This document shows, in pieces, positions 47,823 to 56,822 of a stretch of DNA of 64,000 nt. This stretch comes from Myxococcales bacterium (GTDB lineage Bacteria; Myxococcota_A; Polyangia; Haliangiales; Haliangiaceae): positions 124,001 through 188,000 of the forward strand of contig JADJUF010000001.1 in NCBI GenBank assembly GCA_016717005.1, given 5' to 3'. The notes beneath the pieces are model-generated. The model was not told where the DNA came from. It saw nothing but the letters and a program-made list of their open reading frames with translations, and did not search any database. Every line of letters begins with the position of its first letter. Position 1 is the stretch's first letter. The position numbers and the translations under genes are program-made.

Positions 47823-48824
47823 GTGAGCGCGTCCGAGCTGGCCCCGCCCGCGTTGCCCCGCGGCCTGTCGGTCGTCATCCCCTGCTACCACAGCGAGGGC
47901 TCGATCGGCCTCGTCGTCGAGGCGCTGCTGCCGATCCTCGCCGCGGCGGCGCCGGCCCACGAGGTCATCCTGGTCGACGACGCCTCGCGCGACGGCACCG
48001 CGGGCGTGATCGCGGCGCTGGCCCGGGCCCACCCGACGGTCACCGCGATCACGCTCATGCGGAACTTCGGCCAGCACGCCGCGCTCCTGTGCGGGATCCG
48101 CGTGGCCCGCTACGACGTCGTCGTCACGATGGACGACGATCTGCAGCACCCGCCGGGCGAGCTGCCGAAGCTGCTGGCGGCGCTGACCGACGACCTCGAC
48201 GTGGTCTACGGCAGCCCGGCCGCGGAGCCGCACGGGCTCTTGCGCGGCCTGGCGTCGCGCGTGACCAAGTGGGTGCTGCAAGGGGCGATGGGCGCGGCGA
48301 CCGCCGGCAAGGCCTCGGCCTGGCGCGTGTTCCGCACCCGCCTGCGCGACGCGTTCGCGCACTTCCGGGGCTCGTTCGTGTCGATCGACGTGCTGCTCAC
48401 CTGGGGCACGCAGCGGTTCACCCACGTCACCGTCCGCCACGACCCGCGCACGATCGGCACGTCGAACTACACGTTCCGCAAGCTGGTCACCCACGCCGTC
48501 AACATGATGACCGGGTTCTCGACGATCCCGCTCCAGCTCGCGAGCTGGATCGGGTTCGCGCTGACCGGCTTCGGCGTCGCGATCTTCGCGTACGTGCTGA
48601 TCCGCAGCCTGGTCGAGGGCGGCAGCCCGCCCGGCTTCCCGTTCCTGGCGTGCCTGATCGCGGTGTTCTCGGGCGCACAGCTCCTGTGCCTCGGGATCAT
48701 CGGCGAGTACCTGGGCCGCGCCCACTTCCGGCTGCTCGATCGGCCGTCGTATCAGGTGCGCTCGGCGGTGGTCGGCGACGCCGGGGCGCCCGCCGGCGGC
48801 GACGCCAGCGTCGACGCGTCGTAG
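47823..48824 (+). CDS. GT2 family glycosyltransferase (undecaprenyl/dolichol-phosphate sugar type)
   Basis: 333 aa from a GTG. GT2 fold: SVVIPCYHSEGSI, VDDASRDGTAG, MDDDLQHPPGELPKLL (DxD-type), VYGSPA. Two C-terminal membrane helices (IGFALTGFGVAIFAYVLI and LACLIAVFSGAQLLC) and GEYLGR match the ArnC/DPM-type group that loads sugars on lipid carriers at the inner membrane. First of the glycan-region genes. Its last 73 bp overlap the convergent acetyltransferase gene. Confidence 0.9.
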   Translation: MSASELAPPALPRGLSVVIPCYHSEGSIGLVVEALLPILAAAAPAHEVILVDDASRDGTAGVIAALARAHPTVTAITLMRNFGQHAALLCGIRVARYDVVVTMDDDLQHPPGELPKLLAALTDDLDVVYGSPAAEPHGLLRGLASRVTKWVLQGAMGAATAGKASAWRVFRTRLRDAFAHFRGSFVSIDVLLTWGTQRFTHVTVRHDPRTIGTSNYTFRKLVTHAVNMMTGFSTIPLQLASWIGFALTGFGVAIFAYVLIRSLVEGGSPPGFPFLACLIAVFSGAQLLCLGIIGEYLGRAHFRLLDRPSYQVRSAVVGDAGAPAGGDASVDAS

Positions 48825-49588
48825 ATCCGCGTCGCGCCGACGTCGGTGCGCGTGGGCGCGAAGCCGAACGCCGCGTGCAGGCGCAGCGCCGGCCCGTTGG
48901 CGAGCGACACGCGGGTGTCGACCACGACCACGCCCTCGTCGCGCAGGCGCGCCAGCACGCCGGCCCAGAACATCGGCGCCAGCGGGCCGAGCTCCGGCCG
49001 GGCGCCGCCGAGCAGGAGCTGCACGCGCGGGCCGCGGCGGCGGAAGCTCATCAGCGCGGCGATCGCGCCGCGGTGGCGGTGGACCCAGACCTCGTCGCCG
49101 TTGCCGAGGCTGTCGACGATCCACCGGCGGTAGCGGCCCTGGGCCCGGCCGGGGTGGATGCGCGGGTCCTCGTGGAAGCGCGAGAAGTCGAAGGCGGTCG
49201 CCGCCAGCTCGCCCAGCTCGGGGCCGTCGGCGACGGTGGCGGGCGCGACCGCGACCGCGCGCCCGAACACCACCCGGGGGTCGCGCTCGACCAGCGCGAG
49301 CGTGAGCGCGGCCGACCGCTCGACCTCGACGTAGCCCGCGGACGCCAGGGCCGCCCGCGCGACGGCGGCGTCGGCGTCGACGCGGGTGGTCGCCAGCGCC
49401 GCGCCGACGGTCGCGGCGATCGCGTCGACCTCGGCCAGCGCCGCGGCGAGCTCGGCCGGATCGGCGCCGGCCAGCGCCACCAGCTCGAGCGTCGCGGCGA
49501 CGCCCAGGCCGGCGGCGTCCCACGGCGTCGGGCGCCAGGTGATCGCGGCGCCGCCGTGGCGGAGGGTGCGCGGCTCGGACGCCGACAT
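48752..49588 (-). CDS. GNAT acetyltransferase, WecD-like (TDP-fucosamine acetyltransferase)
   Basis: 278 aa from an ATG. The C-terminal two-thirds is a GNAT fold: FSRFHEDPRIHPGRAQGRYR then RWIVDSL is close to the WecD/RffC signature, and VDTRVSLANGPALRLHAAFG is the acetyl-CoA-binding/GNAT end region. WecD acetylates dTDP-4-amino-4,6-dideoxy-galactose to dTDP-Fuc4NAc. The neighbouring divergent gene is the aminotransferase for the same sugar, 31 bp away, which supports the assignment. The long N-terminal part may be a partial duplicate or linker. The symbol is not certain. Confidence 0.75.
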   Translation of the reverse strand: MSASEPRTLRHGGAAITWRPTPWDAAGLGVAATLELVALAGADPAELAAALAEVDAIAATVGAALATTRVDADAAVARAALASAGYVEVERSAALTLALVERDPRVVFGRAVAVAPATVADGPELGELAATAFDFSRFHEDPRIHPGRAQGRYRRWIVDSLGNGDEVWVHRHRGAIAALMSFRRRGPRVQLLLGGARPELGPLAPMFWAGVLARLRDEGVVVVDTRVSLANGPALRLHAAFGFAPTRTDVGATRIYDASTLASPPAGAPASPTTAERT

Positions 49589-49619
49589 GGCGGACCATGC
49601 TACTCCTGGGGCGAGCTCG

Positions 49620-50744
49620 ATGACCGCGCCGATCCCGTTCAATCGCCCGCACCGCACCGGCCGCGAGGTCCCGTACCTGACCGAGGCGATCGCCGGCGAC
49701 CACTGGCGCGGCGACGGGCCGTTCACGCGGCGCGCGTCGGGCCTGCTCTCGGCCCGCCTGGCCGACCTGCCGGTGCTGCTGACGACGTCGTGCACCCACG
49801 CCCTCGAGCTGGCGGCGCTGCTGCTCGAGCTGCGCCCCGGCGACGAGGTGATCGTCCCGGCGTTCACGTTCGTGTCGACCGCCAGCGCGATCGCGCTGCG
49901 CGGCGCCCGGGTGGTGTTCGCCGACGTCGACCCGCGCACGCTCAACCTCGATCCCGCGGCCGCGGCCGCCCAGGTCGGCCCGCGCACCCGGGCGATCGCC
50001 TGCGTGCACTACGCCGGGGTCGCGTGCGACCTCGACGCGCTGACCGGGCTGGGCGTGCCGCTGATCGAGGACAACGCCCACGGCCTGTTCGGGCGCTGGC
50101 GCGACCGCCCGCTGGGCACGTTCGGCGCGCTCGCGACCCAGAGCTTCCACGACACCAAGAACCTCGGCTGCGGCGAGGGCGGCGCGCTCGTGCTCGGCGA
50201 TCCGGCGTACGTCGAGCGGGCCGAGATCCTGCGCGAGAAGGGCACCAACCGGGCCCGGTTCTTCCGCGGTCAGGTCGACAAGTACACCTGGGTCGACGTC
50301 GGCTCGAGCTTCCTGCCGGCCGACCTGCTCGCCGCGGTCCTGACCGCGCAGCTCGAGGACGCCGACGTGATCCAGGCCGCGCGCCACGCGGTCTGGGCCC
50401 GCTACCACGTCGAGCTGGCGCCCTGGGCCGCGCGCCACGGCGTCCAGCAGCCGCACCTGCCCGACGGCGCCGCCCACCCGGCCCACATCTACTGGCTGCG
50501 CGTGCGCGACCTCGCGACCCGGACCCGGCTGCTCGCGCACCTGGCCGAGCGCGGCGTCGGCGCGACCTTCCACTACCAGCCGCTGCACCTGTCCGACGTC
50601 GGGCGCCGGGCCGGCGGCGCGGTCGGCGACTGCCCGGTCACGGAGCTCGCGGCCGACACGCTCGTGCGCCTGCCGCTCTACGCCGACCTGACCATGGCCG
50701 AGGTCGATCGCGTGATCGCCGCGGTGACCGGGTTCACGCCGTAG
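49620..50744 (+). CDS. DegT/DnrJ/EryC1 aminotransferase, dTDP-4-keto-6-deoxy-glucose transaminase-like (WecE/RffA)
   Basis: 374 aa from the ATG at 49620. FNRPHRTGREVPYLTEAI, TTSCTHALELAALLL, DEVIVPAFTFVSTA, IEDNAHGLFGRW and SFHDTKNLGCGEGGAL (PLP-binding Lys) fit the sugar-nucleotide aminotransferase family; the first two are strong for WecE. It makes dTDP-Fuc4N from the RmlB product. Its 3' end overlaps rmlA by 11 bp (convergent). The rml genes lie beside it and supply its substrate. Confidence 0.88.
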   Translation: MTAPIPFNRPHRTGREVPYLTEAIAGDHWRGDGPFTRRASGLLSARLADLPVLLTTSCTHALELAALLLELRPGDEVIVPAFTFVSTASAIALRGARVVFADVDPRTLNLDPAAAAAQVGPRTRAIACVHYAGVACDLDALTGLGVPLIEDNAHGLFGRWRDRPLGTFGALATQSFHDTKNLGCGEGGALVLGDPAYVERAEILREKGTNRARFFRGQVDKYTWVDVGSSFLPADLLAAVLTAQLEDADVIQAARHAVWARYHVELAPWAARHGVQQPHLPDGAAHPAHIYWLRVRDLATRTRLLAHLAERGVGATFHYQPLHLSDVGRRAGGAVGDCPVTELAADTLVRLPLYADLTMAEVDRVIAAVTGFTP

Positions 50745-51606
50745 CCGCGAGCGCGCGCAGGTACTCGCCGTAGGCGTCGGGCAGCTCGGCGGCCAGGCGC
50801 TCGAGCTGCGCGCGGTCGACGTAGCCCATGCGCCAGGCGATCTCCTCGGGGCACGCGATCATCATGCCGGTCCGGTGCTGGATCGCGTGGACGAAGCTCG
50901 ACGCCTCGAGCAGCGACTCGTGGGTGCCGGCGTCGAGCCACGCGGTGCCGCGGCCGAACACCTCGACCGTGAGCTGGCCGCGCTCGAGGTAGAGCCGGTT
51001 GAGATCGGTGATCTCGAGCTCGCCCCGGGGCGACGGCGTGACCTGGGCCGCGAGCGTCGTCACCTGCGCGTCGTAGAAGTACATGCCCGGCACCGCCAGG
51101 TTCGAGCGCGGCGCCGCCGGCTTCTCCTCGAGCGACAGCACCCGGCGCTCGGGCAGCGGCCCCAGCTCGACGATCCCGTAGCGGTGCGGATCGCGCACCG
51201 GGTACTCGAACACGACCGCGCCGGCCGGCGTCGCCGCGGCCCGCTGCACGGTCTCCTGCAGCCGCGAGCCGTAGAAGACGTTGTCGCCCAGCACCAGCGC
51301 GCAGCGATCGCCGGCGACGAAGTCCTTGCCGACCAGGAACGCGTCGGCCAGGCCGCGCGGCTCCGCCTGGACCGCGTACGCGAACCGCATGCCCCAGCGG
51401 TCGCCCTCGCCCAGCAGGCGCTGGTACGCCGGCAGATCCTCCGGCGTCGAGATGACCAGCACCTCGCGGATGCCGGCCAGCATGAGCACCGACAGCGGGT
51501 AGTAGATCATCGGCTTGTCGTAGACCGGCAGCAGCTGCTTCGACACCGCGCGCGTGATCGGGTACAGGCGCGTGCCGCGGCCGCCGGCCAGGATGATGCC
51601 CTTCAT
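50734..51606 (-). CDS. rmlA: glucose-1-phosphate thymidylyltransferase
   Basis: 290 aa from the ATG at 51606; the frame further upstream is the antisense of the rmlB region. MKGIILAGGRGTRLYPITRA is the nucleotidyltransferase signature; LLPVYDKPMIYYPLSVLML, LGDNVFYG and WLDAGTHESLLEA follow. It makes dTDP-glucose. Overlaps rmlB by ATGA, so the two are translated together. No rmlC or rmlD is seen, which fits use of the RmlB product for Fuc4NAc rather than rhamnose. Confidence 0.95.
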   Translation of the reverse strand: MKGIILAGGRGTRLYPITRAVSKQLLPVYDKPMIYYPLSVLMLAGIREVLVISTPEDLPAYQRLLGEGDRWGMRFAYAVQAEPRGLADAFLVGKDFVAGDRCALVLGDNVFYGSRLQETVQRAAATPAGAVVFEYPVRDPHRYGIVELGPLPERRVLSLEEKPAAPRSNLAVPGMYFYDAQVTTLAAQVTPSPRGELEITDLNRLYLERGQLTVEVFGRGTAWLDAGTHESLLEASSFVHAIQHRTGMMIACPEEIAWRMGYVDRAQLERLAAELPDAYGEYLRALAATA

Positions 51607-52685
51607 GGAGTCCCCCCGGCGTCGCGCGCGCCGTAGTTGAGCGTGAGCCAGCGCCGGAAGTCGTCGCGGTCGCGGATCGCCGCCAGCCACGGCCCGGCGT
51701 CGGCGTACCAGGCCACGGTCGCGGCCAGCCCGGTGGCGAGGTCGTGGCGCGGGCGCCAGCCCAGCTCGCGCTCGATCAGCCCGCACGCCAGATCGTAGCG
51801 GCGGTCGTGGCCGGGCCGGTCGGCGACGTGGGTGATCAGCTGCCGGTGCGGCACGTGGGGCGAGCCGGGGAAGCGGGCGTCGAGCAGGTCGCACAGCGCG
51901 TGGACCAGCGCGAGGTTGGTCGGCTGGTTGCCGCCGCCGACGTGGTAGGTCGCGCCCGGCCGGCCGCGCTCGACGATCGCGACGATCGCGGCGCAGTGAT
52001 CCTCGACGTGCAGCCAGTCGCGGACCTGCTGGCCGTCGCCGTAGACCGGCAGCGGCTTGCCCGCGAGCGCGTTGGCGATCATCAGCGGGACGAGCTTCTC
52101 GGGGAACTGGTACGGGCCGTAGTTGTTCGAGCAGTTCGAGATCGTGACCGGCAGCCCGTAGGTCGTGGCGTAGGCCCGGACCAGGTGATCCGAGGCGGCC
52201 TTCGACGCGGCGTACGGCGAGCGCGGCGCGTAGGCCGCGCCCTCGGCTACCGGCGCCGCGTCGGGCGCGAGCGAGCCGTAGACCTCGTCGGTCGAGACGT
52301 GGTGGAAGCGCACGACCGTCGGGTCGCGGTCGCGCCAGGCCGCGCGCGCGGCCTCGAGCAGCGTGAACGTGCCGACCACGTTGGTGTGCACGAACGCGCC
52401 GGGTCCGGTGATCGAGCGATCGACGTGGGACTCGGCCGCGAAGTGGACGATCGTATCGAACCCGTGCTCGGCCAGCAGCCGATCGACCAGCGGGCGGTCG
52501 GTGATGTCGCCGTGGACCAGCGCGTGGCGCGCGGGATCGGGCAGGTCACGCAGGTTCTCGCGGCTGCCGGCGTAGGTCAGCGCGTCGAGATCGACGATCG
52601 TGACCGCGGGTCGGGCCGCGAGCAGGTGACGCACGAAGTTCGAGCCGATGAACCCGGCGCCGCCGGTGACGAGCACGCGCTGCAA
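51603..52685 (-). CDS. rmlB: dTDP-glucose 4,6-dehydratase
   Basis: 360 aa. MQRVLVTGGAGFIGSNFVRH (NAD loop), HFAAESHVDRSITGP, HHVSTDEVYGSL, SPYAASKAASDHLVRAY (YxxxK), ISNCSNNYGPYQFPEKLVPL and VRDWLHVEDHC are all family signatures. It makes dTDP-4-keto-6-deoxy-glucose. First gene of the rmlB-rmlA pair, divergent from the GT-C gene with a 113-bp gap. Confidence 0.96.
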   Translation of the reverse strand: MQRVLVTGGAGFIGSNFVRHLLAARPAVTIVDLDALTYAGSRENLRDLPDPARHALVHGDITDRPLVDRLLAEHGFDTIVHFAAESHVDRSITGPGAFVHTNVVGTFTLLEAARAAWRDRDPTVVRFHHVSTDEVYGSLAPDAAPVAEGAAYAPRSPYAASKAASDHLVRAYATTYGLPVTISNCSNNYGPYQFPEKLVPLMIANALAGKPLPVYGDGQQVRDWLHVEDHCAAIVAIVERGRPGATYHVGGGNQPTNLALVHALCDLLDARFPGSPHVPHRQLITHVADRPGHDRRYDLACGLIERELGWRPRHDLATGLAATVAWYADAGPWLAAIRDRDDFRRWLTLNYGARDAGGTP

Positions 52686-52798
52686 GATCCAGGATTTTCA
52701 CCACGCCCGGGCGCGCGGCTCAAGCGCCCTGACCACGGAGCGATCGATGGGCCGGCCCAGCGACCGGATCGCCGCGGCCCTGGGGGTAGAGTGCCGCC

Positions 52799-54232
52799 GT
52801 GCTCGATCGCCGGACCGCCCTCGCGATCACCGCCGCGCTGGTGGTCGGGCTCGCGCTGCGCCTGCACGGCTGGGTCGGCACGATCGCCGCCGACGACCTG
52901 ACCCACACCTGGGCCGCGGCCCACGTGTGGGACCAGCCGATCGAGCCCGACATGCCGCTGCCGATGGGCTACGACGTCAACGGCCGGCGGGTCGGCGTGA
53001 ACCTGCCGCTGGCGGTGGGCGCCGCGATCGGCGGCCCGACCGAGCGCAGCTTCGCGGCGGTCACGCTGGTCGAGTCGCTCGTGGGCCTGCTCCTGTGCGC
53101 GGCCTGGGCCGGCGCCCTGGGCGGCCGGCGCGCGGCGGCGCTGGCGGCCTGGCTGGCCGCGGTCGCGCCGATCGAGGTGTGGAACTCGACCTTGATCCTC
53201 CAGGACGTGCTGTTCGCTGCCGGCCTGGCCGCGGCGATGGCGGGGCTGGCGTGGGGCGCGCGCACCGGCCGGGCGCGGTGGTGGTTCGTCGCCGGGCTCG
53301 GCTTCGGCTACCTGCAGTACGTCAAGGAGAGCGCGGCGATCCTGGTCGCCGCGCTGGTCGTCGTCGGCGCCGTGCGCTCGGTCCGCGCGCGCCGGCTCGA
53401 TCGCGGGACGTTGTGGCTGCTCGCCGGCGTCGCCGCGATGCAGGTCGCGGCCTGCACCTACTGGGCGGCGGTGACCGGCGACCCGCTCTACTACGTGACC
53501 AGCTGGCTCCACCGCCAGACCGCGCTCGAGACCGTGCCGGCGATGCGGCCGTTCCCGCACAACCTGCTGCGGATCGGCCTGTACGTCGGCTACCACCAGG
53601 TGTTCGGCGTCGGGCTGCTGGTGGCCGGGTTCTTCGGCGTGCGCTGGCTGCGCCGCGGCGACGCGCCGGCGCGGGTGCGCCAGGACGTGGCGCTGATCGC
53701 CGCGCTCCAGCTCGCGCTGCTGATCCACATCCTGCGCTGGGGCGCGTGGACCCAGCGCTACATGATGCAGCTGTCGCCGCTGCTGATCTCGGTCGGCGCG
53801 GTCGGGCTGGTCGCGGCCTGGGGCGAGCTGGCGCCGCGGCGCCGCCAGCTGCGGTACGCCGTCGTGGTCGCGGCCACCGCGCTCGGGCTGGTGACCGGCA
53901 TCCCGCAGCACGGCCGGTTCCGCGCCGACGCGCTGCGCGCCACCTCGGCGGCGCTGGCCGCGCCCGAGCTGGCGGGGCTGCCGGTGTACGTCGTGCGCGG
54001 ATCGCGCCCGGCCCGGTTCAGCGACCGCGCCCTGGCGCTCCTCGACGGCTACCGCCACGACCGCTTCCACGCGGTCGCCGATCCCAGCGCCGTGACCCGC
54101 GGCCTGGTCGTCTACAGCTTCCTCGACGGCCACCCTGCCCCGCCGGCGACGCCGCCGGGGCGCCGGGTGTTCGCGACCGCGACCCAGGGCGGCCGCCGCT
54201 GGGTCGAGGTCTACGCGGTCGGCGTCCCGTGA
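52799..54232 (+). CDS. GT-C-type membrane glycosyltransferase-like protein
   Basis: 477 aa from a GTG, with about ten membrane helices. The N-terminal segment (LDRRTALAITAALVVGLALR) is followed by a polar loop with DD (AADDLTHTWAA), the acidic pair of GT-C enzymes, and many small-residue helices. Closest to the GT39/ArnT-like group, which moves sugars from lipid carriers to acceptors in the periplasm. A soluble C-terminal part (VRGSRPARFSDR on) may lie in the periplasm. Its place beside the sugar genes fits cell-surface glycosylation. Confidence 0.75.
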   Translation: MLDRRTALAITAALVVGLALRLHGWVGTIAADDLTHTWAAAHVWDQPIEPDMPLPMGYDVNGRRVGVNLPLAVGAAIGGPTERSFAAVTLVESLVGLLLCAAWAGALGGRRAAALAAWLAAVAPIEVWNSTLILQDVLFAAGLAAAMAGLAWGARTGRARWWFVAGLGFGYLQYVKESAAILVAALVVVGAVRSVRARRLDRGTLWLLAGVAAMQVAACTYWAAVTGDPLYYVTSWLHRQTALETVPAMRPFPHNLLRIGLYVGYHQVFGVGLLVAGFFGVRWLRRGDAPARVRQDVALIAALQLALLIHILRWGAWTQRYMMQLSPLLISVGAVGLVAAWGELAPRRRQLRYAVVVAATALGLVTGIPQHGRFRADALRATSAALAAPELAGLPVYVVRGSRPARFSDRALALLDGYRHDRFHAVADPSAVTRGLVVYSFLDGHPAPPATPPGRRVFATATQGGRRWVEVYAVGVP

Positions 54233-54244
54233 CGCGGCGGGGCC

Positions 54245-56137
54245 ATGCGCTACCGGGCTGACCTCGACGGGCTGCGCGCGATCGCGGTGACCGCGGTGAT
54301 CCTCGACCACCTCGGCGTGCCCGGCGTCCGCGGCGGCTACGTCGGCGTCGACGTGTTCTTCGTCATCTCGGGCTACCTGATCACGTCGATGATCGCGCCG
54401 GCCGCGCGCGCGCGCCGGTTCTCGATCGTCGACTTCTACCAGCGCCGCGTCCGCCGCATCGCGCCCGCGTTCTTCGCGATGACCGTGGCCTCGTCGGTGG
54501 CCGCGTGGTTCCTGATGCCGCCGACCGATCTGGCCCGCTACGGCGCCAGCGTGACCGCGACCTCGACATTTTCCTCCAACGTCTTGTTCTGGCGTCAGGA
54601 GGGCTACTTCGACATCGCCGCGCACGGCAAGCCGATGCTCCACACTTGGTCGCTCGCGGTCGAGGAGCAGTTCTACATCGTCTACCCGCTGCTCCTGGCC
54701 GCGCTCTTCCGCTGGTGGCCGCGCCGGGTCGGCCCGTGGCTGATCGCGCTGACGGCGGCGTCGCTGGCGGCGTGCGTCTGGACCACCGCGGCCGCGCCGC
54801 GGCTGGCCTTCTACCTGATGCCGCTGCGCGGCTGGGAGCTGCTCGCCGGGGCGCTCCTCGCGCTCGACCTGGTGCCGCCCGCCACCCGCGCGTGGCAGCG
54901 GCAGCTCGCGGCGACCGCGGGCCTGGGCGCGATCGTCGGCGCGATCGTCGGCTTCTCGAGCGCGACCGCCTTCCCCGGCGTGGCGGCGCTGATCCCGGTC
55001 GCGGGCGCGGCCCTGCTGATCTACGCCCACGCCGGCGACGACGCCCCGGCGACCGCGGTCGGCCGGCTGCTGCGGGCCCGCCCGATGGTCTTCGTCGGCG
55101 CGATCTCGTACTCGCTGTACCTGTGGCACTGGCCGGCGCTGGTGTTCGCGCGCTCCTGGATCGGCGCGCTGACGCCGGCGCACCTGGCCGCGGTCGCGCT
55201 CGCGACGCTGGCGCTGGCGGTGCTGTCGTGGCGGTTCGTCGAGCAGCCGGTCCGCCGGCCGTCGACCTGGGCCACGCGCCGCGCGCTGTTCGGCGGGCTG
55301 GCGGCGGCGACCGCGATCACGATCAGCTTCGGCGTCGCGACGTCGGCGACCCACGGCTGGCCCGGCCGGGTCTCGGCCGAGGTCCGCGCGCTCGACCACG
55401 CCGCGGCCGACTACAACCACGATCGCCCGCGCTGCCACGGCTACGATCGCCGGCCGATCGCCTACGACGACAAGTGCGTCTACGGCCGGGCCGGGGTCGC
55501 GCCGTCGGTGGCGCTGTGGGGCGACTCGATGGCCGCCGAGCTCGCGGTCGCGCTCGGCCGCGAGGCCGACGCCCGCGGCCGCGGCCTCCTGTACATCAGC
55601 TACTCGTCGTGCCCGCCGGCCAAGGATCTGGCGTTCGCCGACCGCCCCGGCTGCCGCGCGCACGACCGCGAGGTCCTGGCGCGGCTGGCGGCGTCGGCGA
55701 CGATCACCACGGTCGTCCTGGTGGCGCAGTACCGTCGCTACGAACGGCTGCTGGGGCCGCGGTTCGTGGCCAGCTTCGGCGAGGTCGCCACGACCCTGAC
55801 CGCCGCCGGCAAGCGGGTCCTCGTCGTCTACCCGATCCCGACGCCGCCGGGCCGGGTGCCGACGCTCCTGGCCCGGGCCGCGATGCGCGGCCAGGCGCCG
55901 ACGACGATCGCCATCGCGCGCGCCGCCTACGACGCCGAGAACCGGGCCACGATCGCCGCGCTCGATCAGCTGGTCGCCCAGCCCGGGATCGACGCGATCC
56001 GGATCGCCGACCGCCTGTGCGACGCGACCCGGTGCGCGGTCTACGCCGACGGCCGCGTCCTGTACTTCGACGACCGCCACCTGAGCGTGACCGGCGCGGC
56101 CTTCGTGATGCCGCTGTTCCGCGCCGCGGTTGAGTGA
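54245..56137 (+). CDS. OafA/YrhL-type acyltransferase with SGNH domain
   Basis: 630 aa. N-terminal acyltransferase 3 with about ten membrane helices: MRYRADLDGLRAIAVTAVIL, GGYVGVDVFFVISGYLITSM, HTWSLAVEEQFYIVYPLL. The C-terminal half is a soluble SGNH domain: ALWGDSMAAELA (nucleophile Ser) and DDRHLSVTGAAF (DxxH). These proteins O-acetylate surface polysaccharides. It starts 12 bp after the GT-C gene and runs into the methyltransferase region, so one operon. Confidence 0.94.
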   Translation: MRYRADLDGLRAIAVTAVILDHLGVPGVRGGYVGVDVFFVISGYLITSMIAPAARARRFSIVDFYQRRVRRIAPAFFAMTVASSVAAWFLMPPTDLARYGASVTATSTFSSNVLFWRQEGYFDIAAHGKPMLHTWSLAVEEQFYIVYPLLLAALFRWWPRRVGPWLIALTAASLAACVWTTAAAPRLAFYLMPLRGWELLAGALLALDLVPPATRAWQRQLAATAGLGAIVGAIVGFSSATAFPGVAALIPVAGAALLIYAHAGDDAPATAVGRLLRARPMVFVGAISYSLYLWHWPALVFARSWIGALTPAHLAAVALATLALAVLSWRFVEQPVRRPSTWATRRALFGGLAAATAITISFGVATSATHGWPGRVSAEVRALDHAAADYNHDRPRCHGYDRRPIAYDDKCVYGRAGVAPSVALWGDSMAAELAVALGREADARGRGLLYISYSSCPPAKDLAFADRPGCRAHDREVLARLAASATITTVVLVAQYRRYERLLGPRFVASFGEVATTLTAAGKRVLVVYPIPTPPGRVPTLLARAAMRGQAPTTIAIARAAYDAENRATIAALDQLVAQPGIDAIRIADRLCDATRCAVYADGRVLYFDDRHLSVTGAAFVMPLFRAAVE

Positions 56138-56168
56138 TGGGCCCGGGCGCGGTATCACCGGCGCGCCC

Positions 56169-56822
56169 ATGAGCCAGCGCACCACCGGCCTGCGCGCCGT
56201 GCTGTCGAGCGCGGCGGTCTACCAGGGCCTCCAGGACCTGCTCGGCGGCCGCCGGTTCCAGCACCGGCTGGTCAGCGAGTTCGTGCAGCCGCGCCCGGGC
56301 ACCCGCCTGCTCGACATCGGCTGCGGCACCGCGGCGCTCCTCGAGCACCTCGCGCCCGACGTCGCGTACCACGGCTTCGATCTGAGCGAGCGCTACGTCG
56401 CGGCGGCGCGGCGCCGCTGGGGCGCGCGCGGCCAGTTCTGGCAGGCGTCGGTGGCCGACGCGCCGCGGCTGGCCGGCGGCCGGTTCGACCGCGCCACCGC
56501 GATCGGCGTGCTGCACCACCTCGACGACGCCGACGCCCGCGGCCTGGTCCGGCTGGCGGCGGCGGCGCTCACCGACGACGGCGCGCTCGTCACCTACGAC
56601 CCGGCGATCACGTCGGCGACCTCGCGCGCGGCGCGGTTCCTGATCGACCGCGACCGCGGCCAGAACGTGCGCACGCCCGCGGGCTACGCCGCGATCGTCG
56701 CCGCCGGGTTCAGCGCGGTCGAGGTCGTGCCGGTCGCGCGCCACCTGCGCATCCCCTACACCGGCTGCGTGATCGTCGCGCGCGGCCCCCGCCGCGATCA
56801 GACGCCGAGCCAGCCGGCGTAG
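56169..56822 (+). CDS. class I SAM-dependent methyltransferase
   Basis: 217 aa from the ATG at 56169 (an upstream ATG overlaps the acyltransferase gene). RLLDIGCGTAALLEHL is the SAM motif I, YHGFDLSERYVAAARRR motif II, then RATAIGVLHHLDDADA and ALTDDGALVTYDPAI. The substrate is not given; the position at the end of the glycan operon suggests a sugar or lipid methyltransferase. The last 25 bp overlap the convergent permease gene. Confidence 0.88.
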   Translation: MSQRTTGLRAVLSSAAVYQGLQDLLGGRRFQHRLVSEFVQPRPGTRLLDIGCGTAALLEHLAPDVAYHGFDLSERYVAAARRRWGARGQFWQASVADAPRLAGGRFDRATAIGVLHHLDDADARGLVRLAAAALTDDGALVTYDPAITSATSRAARFLIDRDRGQNVRTPAGYAAIVAAGFSAVEVVPVARHLRIPYTGCVIVARGPRRDQTPSQPA

